DNA of 39,590 nt from Comamonadaceae bacterium (GTDB lineage: Bacteria; Pseudomonadota; Gammaproteobacteria; Burkholderiales; Burkholderiaceae_C). Below the pieces are notes generated by a model, which ran no database searches, had not been told where the DNA came from, and worked only from the letters and a program-made list of their open reading frames with translations. Position numbers and translations under genes: made by a program. Positions 22,467 through 29,174 of this stretch are shown piece after piece (the first letter of the stretch is position 1; each line of letters starts with the position of its first letter). The stretch is from NCBI GenBank assembly GCA_947453645.1, contig CANGHG010000003.1, positions 1 to 39,590 of the forward strand, written 5' to 3'.

Positions 22467-23165
22467 CTAGCTGATCCAACAGGGGCAGCAGAGTTGGTAA
22501 CCCTTAAGCCGCATGGCCCTTAGCGCCTGATTTCCGGCACCAGAATCCTTCAATTTTTTCCGCAATCTGGAGATTTGAGCTTCCAAAGCAGTTTTCTGAA
22601 GTGTCTGTTCATTTTTGCCCAATACGTCGTAGATTTGCCACAACTCCAGCTGTTTGCCCTTGGCCCGGGCCAAGGCTTGCAGCAACACGAACTCGCTGTG
22701 GGTCAAGGTTTGTTCTGATTCGGGCCCTCGAATACATCGGTTTTGACGGTTGATTTCAATGCTGTTGGGTTGATTTTTCAGCTGTTTGTGGGTCAAACCC
22801 GAGGATTCCAGGTGCCTCGTCAAGCTTCGAATGGCGGCCGTCAACTCCACGGGCTCCAATGGCAAGGCCAGCGCATGGTCAGCCCCACAGGCCAGCGCTT
22901 TGATGCGAGCAGCTTGATCCGCTGCTTTGGTGATGCAGACAATGCCCACAAGGGGTTGAACCTCGCGCAGACGGCTGCAAAGTTCAAAGGTTTGCTCGGG
23001 GTCTTTGTCTGCGTCGATGATGCAGACTTCCAAGGCCTCTGGGACTTCATCCTCCAAAGCCTCAGGCGAGTTGATGACTTGTAATTCGGTGTCCAGCAAG
23101 GCTTGTACTTGCTCGGACAAATGGGCTTGGGCAGTCACCAGCAGAATGCTCAGAGGGGAGGGCAT
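22467..23165 (-). CDS. OmpR-like regulator with a degenerate receiver domain
   Basis: 232 residues from ATG 23165. Residues 6-117 have the receiver fold pattern, but key residues are missing: the acidic pair is replaced by Thr11-Ala12 (ILLVTAQ), and the conserved Lys by Leu101 (ALALPLEP). Asp51 (CIIDADKD) and Thr79 remain. Residues 135-226 form an OmpR/PhoB winged helix (LTHSEFVLLQALARAKGK, then ISRLRKKLKD and RLKGYQL). The tail ends in CCPCWIS, a Cys cluster unusual for this family. Phosphorylation by the usual route looks unlikely. It is divergent from the SGICH-repeat gene across an AT-rich spacer and upstream of the winged-helix/kinase/receiver genes on the same strand. Confidence 0.85.
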   Translation of the reverse strand: MPSPLSILLVTAQAHLSEQVQALLDTELQVINSPEALEDEVPEALEVCIIDADKDPEQTFELCSRLREVQPLVGIVCITKAADQAARIKALACGADHALALPLEPVELTAAIRSLTRHLESSGLTHKQLKNQPNSIEINRQNRCIRGPESEQTLTHSEFVLLQALARAKGKQLELWQIYDVLGKNEQTLQKTALEAQISRLRKKLKDSGAGNQALRAMRLKGYQLCCPCWIS

Positions 23166-23302
23166 GGGGGTGATGTCAAGGTAGAGGTAGCTAATGGCAA
23201 TATATGTTGAATAGTGTAATTTTGTCTTTTTTAAAATACATCTCAAATCAGAGACATCAGCCTCCGTTAAGATATTTGTTTTCTAATGCAGGAGCAATTT
23301 CA

Positions 23303-23686
23303 ATGGTGAATTCAATTTCTCGCGTTGCGCTGGCTTTGAGCTTGGTCACAACCCTTGGGTTGACTTGGGCGGCTGACAAGAAAGAAGCCGCAGAACCCGC
23401 GGTCAAAAAATCAGACTCAGGCATTTGCCACGACAAAACCAGCCCTTCTTTTGCCAACACCAAAAAATTCACGCCTTTCAACTCGGTTGACGAGTGTGTG
23501 AAAAGCGGCGGCAAATTGCCTGCTGGTCAGCCCGCTGCAGCCGCACCTGCTGCGCCCATCGTCAAAAAGTCGGACAGCGGCATTTGCCACGACGCCAAAA
23601 GCCCCAGCTATGAGCGCACCAAGAAATTCACCGAATTCAAAACCCTGGACGAATGCGTGAAAAGTGGCGGCAAACTGCCCAAGTAA
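23303..23686 (+). CDS. Small secreted protein with two SGICH...GGKLP repeats
   Basis: 127 residues. The ATG at 23303 has AGGAG (23290-23294) 8 bases upstream. A signal peptide is visible (ISRVALALSLVTTLGLTWA, cleavage near Ala23-Ala24). The mature protein is almost entirely two copies of one unit, at residues 34-73 and 87-126. Each reads VKKSDSGICHD, then SPS, TKKFT, F, DECVKSGGKLP. Each unit has two Cys that could form a disulfide. A Pro/Ala-rich linker (PAGQPAAAAPAAPIV) separates them. I recall similar SGICH/TK.F/GGRLP motifs as short modules in other proteobacterial exported or nuclease-linked proteins, but no function is assigned. The nearest regulator is the divergent OmpR-like gene. Confidence 0.88.
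   Translation: MVNSISRVALALSLVTTLGLTWAADKKEAAEPAVKKSDSGICHDKTSPSFANTKKFTPFNSVDECVKSGGKLPAGQPAAAAPAAPIVKKSDSGICHDAKSPSYERTKKFTEFKTLDECVKSGGKLPK
23402..23680 (+). repeat. Tandem coding duplication, two units about 159 bases apart
   Basis: The two 40-residue modules begin at 23402 (residue 34) and 23561 (residue 87). They share VKKSDSGICHD, TKKFT and DECVKSGGKLP, and also share long nucleotide identities (for example around GTGAAAAGYGGCGGCAAA), pointing to a fairly recent internal duplication. Confidence 0.8.
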
Positions 23687-23703
23687 ACCAGCTTCACCCA
23701 TGA

Positions 23704-23731
23704 AAAAAGGCGACCCATGGGTCGCCTTTTT
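23704..23731. terminator. Bidirectional intrinsic terminator between the SGICH gene and minE
   Basis: AAAAAGGCGACC (23704-23715) pairs with GGTCGCCTTTTT (23720-23731) around a CATG loop. With A-runs on one side and T-runs on the other it can terminate both convergent transcripts: the SGICH gene on plus and the minCDE operon on minus. Confidence 0.92.
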
Positions 23732-23750
23732 CGTTGCCAATGCGCAGTTG

Positions 23751-24011
23751 TCAGCGAGCGTCAGGCAATTCGATTTTCACTTCCAAGACCTCTAGGTTGT
23801 CTTGGCGCTCCAGGTTGACCTTGATGTCATCTGGATTGATGTTGACGTACTTGGCCAGCACCGCAATCAGGTCACGCTGCAAGTCGGGGAGGTAGTCGGG
23901 TTGGTGTGCGTTTTTTCCTGAGCGCTCGTGCGCCAGAATGATTTGCAGCCGTTCTTTGGCCACACTGGCGGTCTTTTTCTTCTCGCCAAGCAATAAGGAC
24001 AGGAGAGACAT
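23751..24011 (-). CDS. minE: MinE, division-site topological specificity factor
   Basis: 86 residues. MinE stimulates MinD ATPase and drives pole-to-pole oscillation so that MinC blocks FtsZ only near poles. The N-terminal membrane-targeting and anti-MinCD part is visible: [20 protein letters not shown], then [12 protein letters not shown]. The C-terminal dimer domain reads [21 protein letters not shown] and ends [10 protein letters not shown]. Its start is 5 bases after minD, in the standard order minC-minD-minE. Confidence 0.97.
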   Translation of the reverse strand: MSLLSLLLGEKKKTASVAKERLQIILAHERSGKNAHQPDYLPDLQRDLIAVLAKYVNINPDDIKVNLERQDNLEVLEVKIELPDAR

Positions 24012-24016
24012 GCTGC

Positions 24017-24832
24017 TTATCTCCGACCAAAGACGCGTTGCAACAGCCCTGGTTTGGCAGCTTCGGTGAAGCGCAAGGGCACTTCTTTGCCCAAGAAACG
24101 GTCCACCACGTCTTTGTAGGCTTCGGCCACATCGCTTTTTTCCAGCAACACCGCAGGCACGCCTTGGTTGGAGGCTTCCAGCACGTCTTCGGACTCAGGA
24201 ATGACGCCAATGAGGGGGATGCGCAAGATGTCTTGAATGTCTTCCAAAGACAGCATATGGCCGTCTTGCACCCGGCTGGGGTTGTAGCGGGTGATGAGCA
24301 GGTGCTCTTTGATGGGTTCTTGGCCTTGGATGGCACGCAAGGTTTTACTGCCCAGCATGCCCAAAATGCGGTCGGAGTCGCGTACCGAGGACACCTCGGG
24401 ATTGGTCACCACCACGGCTTCATCGGCAAAGTGCATGGCCATGAGGGCACCAGTTTCAATGCCCGCAGGTGAATCGCAAACAATGTATTCAAAGTCCATG
24501 CCAGCGAGTTCGCGCAACACACGCTCCACGCCGTCTTGGGTCAAGGCTTCTTTGTCCCGGGTTTGAGAAGCCGCCAGCACATACAAATGGTCTGAATGCT
24601 TGTCTTTGATGAGCGCTTGGTTGAGCGTGGCTTCGCCGTTGATGACGTTCACAAAATCGTAGACCACACGGCGCTCGCAGCCCATGATCAAGTCCAGGTT
24701 GCGCAAGCCGACGTCAAAGTCGATCACCACGGTTTTGTGGCCACGCAAAGCCAGGCCGGACGCAAAACTGGCGCTGGTGGTGGTTTTGCCAACGCCACCT
24801 TTGCCCGAGGTCACCACGACTATTTTTGTCAT
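24017..24832 (-). CDS. minD: MinD, septum site-determining ATPase
   Basis: 271 residues. ParA/MinD ATPase that recruits MinC to the membrane. The deviant Walker A is KGGVGKTTT at about residues 10-18, with the signature Lys at its start. [20 protein letters not shown] is the A' region, [11 protein letters not shown] the Walker B/switch II. The C-terminal amphipathic membrane-targeting helix is [10 protein letters not shown]. The purine run AGAAGGA lies about 10 bases before the ATG at 24832. A 70-base spacer separates it from minC. Confidence 0.98.
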   Translation of the reverse strand: MTKIVVVTSGKGGVGKTTTSASFASGLALRGHKTVVIDFDVGLRNLDLIMGCERRVVYDFVNVINGEATLNQALIKDKHSDHLYVLAASQTRDKEALTQDGVERVLRELAGMDFEYIVCDSPAGIETGALMAMHFADEAVVVTNPEVSSVRDSDRILGMLGSKTLRAIQGQEPIKEHLLITRYNPSRVQDGHMLSLEDIQDILRIPLIGVIPESEDVLEASNQGVPAVLLEKSDVAEAYKDVVDRFLGKEVPLRFTEAAKPGLLQRVFGRR

Positions 24833-24902
24833 CGAAAAAGGTCCTTCTAGATTTGAAATCTGCTTGCAACGCGATTGCGTTGATTTTGGTTAACTTGAGA
24901 GT

Positions 24903-25628
24903 TTACAAGGCCCGCATTTGCAGCTTGTCGTCTGACAACCAAACTTGGGCCGGTTTGCCCGCCACCTCTTTGGGCAGGGGCGTGTCGCTGGTGCGGTAAA
25001 CGCCTGCAATCGACACCAATTCGGCCTCTAAACTGGCCGCAAAAATGCGTGCCGAGGTGTCGCCTTTGGCGCCTGCAATGGCTTTGCCACGCAACGGCGC
25101 ATACACGTGTATATGCCCATCAGCCATGACTTCTGCACCTGGGTTGACCATGGCCAAGACCACCAAATCACGGCCTCGGGCATAGACCTGTTGGCCCGAA
25201 CGCAGGGGTTTGTCCACCACCATGGCGCTTTGGCCCGCAGCGGCCACTTCACGCACCACCTCCACCTCGCGAATCACTTCACGCACCACTTCGGTGGGGG
25301 GAGGCACACGGGCTTCAGCGGTCACAAACAAACCGGCCAAGGCGGCTGCAGCTTCTTGTGAAGGGTTACCTGCTCTGAGGGCCACGGGGTTCATTTGGTA
25401 GCGGCGCAGCAGTTGCAGCAAACCGTTGAAATCAATGGGGTCGTCAATGCTGTGCAAATCAATCAGCACAGGGTCGTTGTCGAAAAAACCAGGGGTATCG
25501 CCAAAGCGGGTTTGCATGTTGGTGGACAGCAGTTGCAAATCCGCCGACTTGATCAGCACCGACACCAAGGGCAGGGTGGCGCTTTTGATTTCAAATGACA
25601 GGGAAGATGAGGAAGAACGAGCGTTCAT
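24903..25628 (-). CDS. minC: MinC, septum site-determining inhibitor of FtsZ
   Basis: 241 residues from ATG 25628 (MNARSSSSSLSFEIKSATLP). Blocks FtsZ assembly away from midcell. The N-terminal domain includes LVSVLIKSADLQLL and PVLIDLHSID near residue 50. The linker is an unusual run of Val/Glu/Arg repeats (EVVREVIREVEVVREV, about residues 122-137). The C-terminal beta-helix domain carries RSGQQVYARGRDLVVLAMV, GAEVMADGHIHVYAPLRGKA and GAKGDTSARIFAASLEAELV, the standard MinC_C sequence. It is first in the minCDE operon. Upstream lies an 8-base palindrome (25644-25662). Confidence 0.96.
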   Translation of the reverse strand: MNARSSSSSLSFEIKSATLPLVSVLIKSADLQLLSTNMQTRFGDTPGFFDNDPVLIDLHSIDDPIDFNGLLQLLRRYQMNPVALRAGNPSQEAAAALAGLFVTAEARVPPPTEVVREVIREVEVVREVAAAGQSAMVVDKPLRSGQQVYARGRDLVVLAMVNPGAEVMADGHIHVYAPLRGKAIAGAKGDTSARIFAASLEAELVSIAGVYRTSDTPLPKEVAGKPAQVWLSDDKLQMRAL

Positions 25629-25643
25629 AAGGTATCCGAATCG

Positions 25644-25662
25644 TTCAGGCGGTGCGCCTGAA
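25644..25662 (-). promoter_or_regulatory. Perfect inverted repeat in the minC leader
   Basis: TTCAGGCG (25644-25651) and CGCCTGAA (25655-25662) are exact reverse complements around GTG. The element ends 16 bases before the minC ATG, just upstream of a weak GGAT ribosome binding site. It could be an operator or an RNA hairpin that affects translation of the min operon. The three-base loop is tight for RNA. Confidence 0.4.
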
Positions 25663-25753
25663 ACATCAGGCCATGACTTTACACGCTCGCAGCTTGGAAA
25701 ATGCCAAACATGAAATTCGTGACAATTGACCGAACTGACAGGAGCTTCTGGGC

Positions 25754-26266
25754 ATGCAGACCATACTTTGGTTGTTGTTGATTTACTTTGCTTGGCTGGC
25801 GCTGGGCCTGCTTTGGCAAACACGCACCGTGCGTGGGCCATGGTTTTTCTTGCTCCGGGCTTTTTTCCCCAATTGGCAGTTCTATCACCAGGTGGGGCCG
25901 GTGCCGCATTTGTATGTGCGTTACCAAACCAAGACCTCAGATTGGAGTGAATGGCACTGGGTCTATCCGCGCCGAGATCGCAACTTTTGGCATTTGTTCC
26001 ACAACCCTTGGGGTAACCGTGCGCTGGCCGAGCAAAACCTGGTGGACCATCTGTCCAGCGACATCAAAGACTTGGGGGAGGGGCAAGATGCCAGCCCCTT
26101 GGTGACTTACCAACTGGTATGCAGACTGGCCGCTACCGCCTTGCGCAGACTGCACCCCGACTTGGGTGAAGGCCAATACCAGCTTGAAATTCGGCTGGAG
26201 CGCCCCGACCCCAGCGGCTATATCAGCAGCGACACCGTGCTGCGCAGCCCGGAGATGGCTTTGTGA
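25754..26266 (+). CDS. Conserved-looking membrane-anchored protein of unknown function
   Basis: 170 residues. AGGAG (25740-25744) lies 9 bases before the ATG. One N-terminal membrane helix (TILWLLLIYFAWLALGLLW, residues 3-21) is followed by a Trp/Tyr/Phe/His-rich soluble region: FFPNWQFYHQVGPVPHLYVR, then WSEWHWVYPRRDRNFWHLF and HNPWGNRALAEQNLVDHL. The last 60 residues are helical (LVCRLAATALRRLHPD) and end in RLERPDPSGYISSDTVLRS. No domain is recognised. The stop overlaps the next gene (GTGA), so the two proteins are coupled and probably act together at the membrane. Confidence 0.78.
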   Translation: MQTILWLLLIYFAWLALGLLWQTRTVRGPWFFLLRAFFPNWQFYHQVGPVPHLYVRYQTKTSDWSEWHWVYPRRDRNFWHLFHNPWGNRALAEQNLVDHLSSDIKDLGEGQDASPLVTYQLVCRLAATALRRLHPDLGEGQYQLEIRLERPDPSGYISSDTVLRSPEMAL

Positions 26267-27063
26267 ACGGCGACACCGCCATCCAAAGCCTCACCTTGCT
26301 GTGCGCCTGGAGCGTGCTCTTGCAAACGCTGGAGTATTGGCGCATCGCAGACAGCGTAGCCCCCACTGGCGTTTGGTCGTGGCCCGTCCAGCGGGCCGAC
26401 ATTCCAAACACATCCCCGAAGTTGAAACATGTTTTAGATTGGGCTTACCAGCCCTCTGTCTACCGAGCGCAGTTGCTGATGCGCGGCTTGGCGGCCTTGG
26501 CCTTGGCGCTTTGGGGCGCGAATTTGGGTGTGGCCTTGGTGCTGTTTGTCGGGCAGTTGCTGCTCTTGGTGAGATGGCGCGGGGCTTTCAACGGGGGCAG
26601 CGACTTCATGACCTTGGTGGCGCTTTCTGGCATTTTGATGGCCCAGGTGTTGGCGCTGTTCATCGACCCCGCCATGGCCTGGGCGGCGGGGTTGGGCTAT
26701 ATCGGCATCCAAACCCTGAGCTCCTATTTCGTGTCGGGCTGGGTGAAAGTCAAGCGAGCTGAGTGGCGAAGTGGGCGGGCGCTCACCGTTTTCCTAAATA
26801 CTGGCCTATATGGGCCCCTGCCACCTGGCAGTGTGTTCAGACAACCTGTGGTGGCGTTTGTCTGCAGCTGGGCCTTCATGTTGTGGGAGGGCGTTTTCCC
26901 GTTGGTGCTGTTCAAGCCCGATTGGGTCTGGGTTTTTGGCGGTATGGCCCTGCTTTTTCACTTTTTGGTGTTTTGGTTTTTTGGCTTGAACCGATTTTTT
27001 TGGGCCTGGGCCACCAACTTAAGCAGTCTTTTCTTCCTAAGCAGCGTGATAAGTAGCTATTAA
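26263..27063 (+). CDS. Polytopic membrane protein, HTTM-like
   Basis: 266 residues. It starts at GTG 26263, overlapping the upstream TGA, with GGAGA 8 bases before. About six hydrophobic segments are visible, for example SLTLLCAWSVLLQTLEYWRI, LAALALALWGANLGVALVLF, ILMAQVLALFIDPAMAWAAG, VVAFVCSWAFMLWEGVFPLV and FGGMALLFHFLVFWFFGLNR. The pattern resembles the HTTM region of vitamin K-dependent gamma-carboxylase-like bacterial proteins (a Tyr/Trp-rich first helix, then GS-DF motif FNGGSDFMTLVAL, and late LVLFKPDWVW). No gamma-carboxylase catalytic domain is present. Family placement is tentative. The partner is the preceding coupled gene. Confidence 0.72.
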   Translation: MNGDTAIQSLTLLCAWSVLLQTLEYWRIADSVAPTGVWSWPVQRADIPNTSPKLKHVLDWAYQPSVYRAQLLMRGLAALALALWGANLGVALVLFVGQLLLLVRWRGAFNGGSDFMTLVALSGILMAQVLALFIDPAMAWAAGLGYIGIQTLSSYFVSGWVKVKRAEWRSGRALTVFLNTGLYGPLPPGSVFRQPVVAFVCSWAFMLWEGVFPLVLFKPDWVWVFGGMALLFHFLVFWFFGLNRFFWAWATNLSSLFFLSSVISSY

Positions 27064-27131
27064 ATATCTTTTTACATGTCATATTGAATACTTTTAAAGT
27101 GATCATGTCATGGATTGCCGGTTTTTTTTGC

Positions 27132-27159
27132 TTGCGCCCTTCAGGACTGTGCATAGAAT
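27132..27159 (+). promoter_or_regulatory. Candidate promoter for the M23 peptidase/bactofilin genes
   Basis: TTGCGC (27132-27137) and TAGAAT (27154-27159) are separated by 16 bases in the 146-base spacer after the HTTM-like gene. The transcript would start near 27166, at a small CCCTGT/ACAGGG inverted repeat (27166-27183). Hexamer matches are four and five of six. The rest of the spacer is AT-rich with a T8 run at 27122-27129 that lacks a stem. Confidence 0.35.
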
Positions 27160-27209
27160 GTCGATCCCTGTACTGACACAGGGCTCACAAAAACACAGGA
27201 CTTTCTCGC

Positions 27210-28139
27210 ATGCAGCTGATGTGGCTTTCAGGGCCAACCGGTAACGTTAGAACCATCTCCATCACCACGCGCACCGTGCTCACGGCTGCCGTTGTCGTGG
27301 GCTTGTTCTTGGTTGCCTCTGGCTTTTTGCTGCATTTCGTGGGTTTCAAGATCGCTGTGGAATACAACCCCGACCTGGCCCGAAGCATTGGCGGCGTGAC
27401 CACCGAAGCTGAGCAAAAGCGCATGGAGTCGGTCTACCGTGACCATTTGTCCCAGTTGCGCGAGTCCATGCACACCACGGTCAACGAAATTCGTCAGCTC
27501 GAAACCATGAAAAACCGCTTCATGGAAATGGCAACGCCCACGGTGGTGCGCGACAAAATCAACCGCAAGGACGACAACAAAGGCGGCCCCCTGGTGGCAC
27601 CCCGTCCTTTCTCTTCCTTGTTCCGCCAGCCTTTGGGCATGGAGTTTGACCAAACCCTGCAAGATTTTGTGCAAACCCAAACAGCGGTGGCCGAGTTGCA
27701 TTCGCGCTGGGAAAAACAACTCGAGTGGCTCTCCACCTTGCCCACAGGCGTTCCGGTGCAGGGCGATTTCCGGGTGAGCAGCGGCTTTGGCATTCGCAAT
27801 GACCCCTTCACGGGCGGCTTGGCCATGCACGAAGGCTTGGATTTCACAGCCAGTTCTGGCACACCCGTGGTGGCTTCCGCCAAGGGCACGGTCACCCGCT
27901 CAGGCTGGGACTTGGGTTACGGCAATGTGGTGGAAGTCCAGCACGCCGAAGGTTTTGCCACCCGCTATGCCCACCTCAGCAAGCGACTGGTTCAGCCGGG
28001 CGACCAAGTCGAGCGTGGCGGCATTTTGGGCGAAGTCGGTAGCACCGGCCGCTCCACAGGACCGCATTTGCACTACGAAGTCTTCAGCAAAGAAAGGGTG
28101 ATCAACCCTGTGCAAGTGTTGCTCATCGGCTCCAACTGA
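27210..28139 (+). CDS. M23/LytM-type peptidase, membrane anchored
   Basis: 309 residues. AGGA (27197-27200) lies 9 bases before the ATG. One membrane helix (about 22-47, VLTAAVVVGLFLVASGFLLHF), then a periplasmic coiled-coil region (residues 65-165: EAEQKRMESVYRDHLSQLRE, and VQTQTAVAELHSRWEKQL). The LytM domain (about 185-300) contains SGFGIRNDPFTG, the metal ligands in MHEGLDF (His and Asp) and HLHYEV, and YAHLSKRL before it. All catalytic ligands are kept, so an active peptidoglycan endopeptidase is likely. The bactofilin gene follows after 21 bases, a pairing known from other bacteria where bactofilin localises the LytM protein. Confidence 0.92.
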   Translation: MQLMWLSGPTGNVRTISITTRTVLTAAVVVGLFLVASGFLLHFVGFKIAVEYNPDLARSIGGVTTEAEQKRMESVYRDHLSQLRESMHTTVNEIRQLETMKNRFMEMATPTVVRDKINRKDDNKGGPLVAPRPFSSLFRQPLGMEFDQTLQDFVQTQTAVAELHSRWEKQLEWLSTLPTGVPVQGDFRVSSGFGIRNDPFTGGLAMHEGLDFTASSGTPVVASAKGTVTRSGWDLGYGNVVEVQHAEGFATRYAHLSKRLVQPGDQVERGGILGEVGSTGRSTGPHLHYEVFSKERVINPVQVLLIGSN

Positions 28140-28160
28140 CCATTTACCTGGGTTCACACC

Positions 28161-28595
28161 ATGTTTGAAAAATTGCGCGACAAGCCTTTGGCCAGTTCTC
28201 AGGAGCGTTTTGAAACCCTCATTGGACGCACCACCCAAATTTATGGCCGCTTGGTCTTGGTCGACAGTGTGCGCATCGACGGCAAGGTGGTGGGCAACAT
28301 CGAAACCAGCAAAGAAAACAAGGTCACTGTGGCCATTGGCGCCAGTGGCGAAGTCTCAGGCGACGTGACCGCGCACCGTGTGATGGTGGCTGGCAAGGTG
28401 GAAGGCAATATTTACGCCTCTGAGCGCGTGGAATTCCACAAAGACTCGGTGGTGCACGGCGATATTTCTTATGGCTCCATCGCGGTGGAACACGGTGCTC
28501 GTTTATTGGGCTTGGTGATTCAAAACCCCGCAGGTGGCAGCAACGCTGGTGACGCCGCCAGTTCGGCCATTCGGCAGGCACAGACCAGCAAATAA
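28161..28595 (+). CDS. Bactofilin (polymer-forming cytoskeletal protein)
   Basis: 144 residues. Core of right-handed beta-helix repeats: TTQIYGRLVLVDSVRIDGKV, VTVAIGASGEVSGDVTAHRV, MVAGKVEGNIYASERVEFHK and SVVHGDISYGSIAVEHGARL. Flanked by short disordered ends (N-terminal MFEKLRDKPLASSQERFETL; C-terminal Ser/Ala/Gly-rich), as usual for bactofilins. These self-assemble without nucleotide into filaments at the inner membrane face and position wall enzymes. Adjacent to a LytM peptidase gene, so a role in cell shape or local wall remodelling is likely. Its stop is 55 bases from the convergent yajQ stop. Confidence 0.95.
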   Translation: MFEKLRDKPLASSQERFETLIGRTTQIYGRLVLVDSVRIDGKVVGNIETSKENKVTVAIGASGEVSGDVTAHRVMVAGKVEGNIYASERVEFHKDSVVHGDISYGSIAVEHGARLLGLVIQNPAGGSNAGDAASSAIRQAQTSK

Positions 28596-28649
28596 AACCG
28601 CCTGCCTGCGAGCAACTTGCTGCACGGGAGAGGATGGCAATCGCAGTGC

Positions 28650-29135
28650 TTAGTCTCGGAAATTGTCAAAGCTCAGCGGCAACTCGGTCATGTCTTTGCG
28701 AATCAGCGCCATGGCCGCTTGTAAATCGTCGCGCTTGGCGCCTGTCACCCGTACCGACTCGCCTTGTATGGCCGCTTGCACTTTGAGTTTGCTGTCTTTG
28801 ATGATGCGCTGAATCTTTTTGGCGTCCTCGCTGGCAATGCCGTTGCGCACTTTCACCACCTGTTTCACCTTGTCGCCGCCCATTTTTTGCACATCGCCCT
28901 TGTCCAAAAAGCGGATGTCCACATTGCGCTTGGCCAGTTTGTTGCGCAAGATGTCGTCAATTTGTTGCAGCTGAAAGTCGCTGTCACCAATGAGGGTGAT
29001 GTCTTTGTCTTTCAGTTCAATGGCAGCTGAGGTGCCTTTGAAATCAAAACGGGTGACGATTTCTTTGGCGGTGTTGTCCACCGCATTTTTCACTTCCACC
29101 ACGTCGGCTTCACAAACAGTATCAAAAGAGGGCAT
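28650..29135 (-). CDS. YajQ-family nucleotide-binding protein
   Basis: 161 residues from ATG 29135 ([20 protein letters not shown]), the normal start and length; a GTG three codons upstream is possible. Motifs: [19 protein letters not shown], then [39 protein letters not shown] and [19 protein letters not shown], closing with [10 protein letters not shown]. The family binds nucleic acid or nucleotides, and a Xanthomonas member is a reported cyclic-di-GMP effector. The role here is unknown. Divergent from murB with a 39-base spacer. Confidence 0.95.
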   Translation of the reverse strand: MPSFDTVCEADVVEVKNAVDNTAKEIVTRFDFKGTSAAIELKDKDITLIGDSDFQLQQIDDILRNKLAKRNVDIRFLDKGDVQKMGGDKVKQVVKVRNGIASEDAKKIQRIIKDSKLKVQAAIQGESVRVTGAKRDDLQAAMALIRKDMTELPLSFDNFRD

Positions 29136-29174
29136 GGTTGGCACTTCACAAGTTCAGGGTGCGACAATTCTCAC

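Noticed and set aside
27122-27129. T8 run after the HTTM-like gene as an intrinsic terminator
   Set aside because: No stable stem lies directly upstream of the run.
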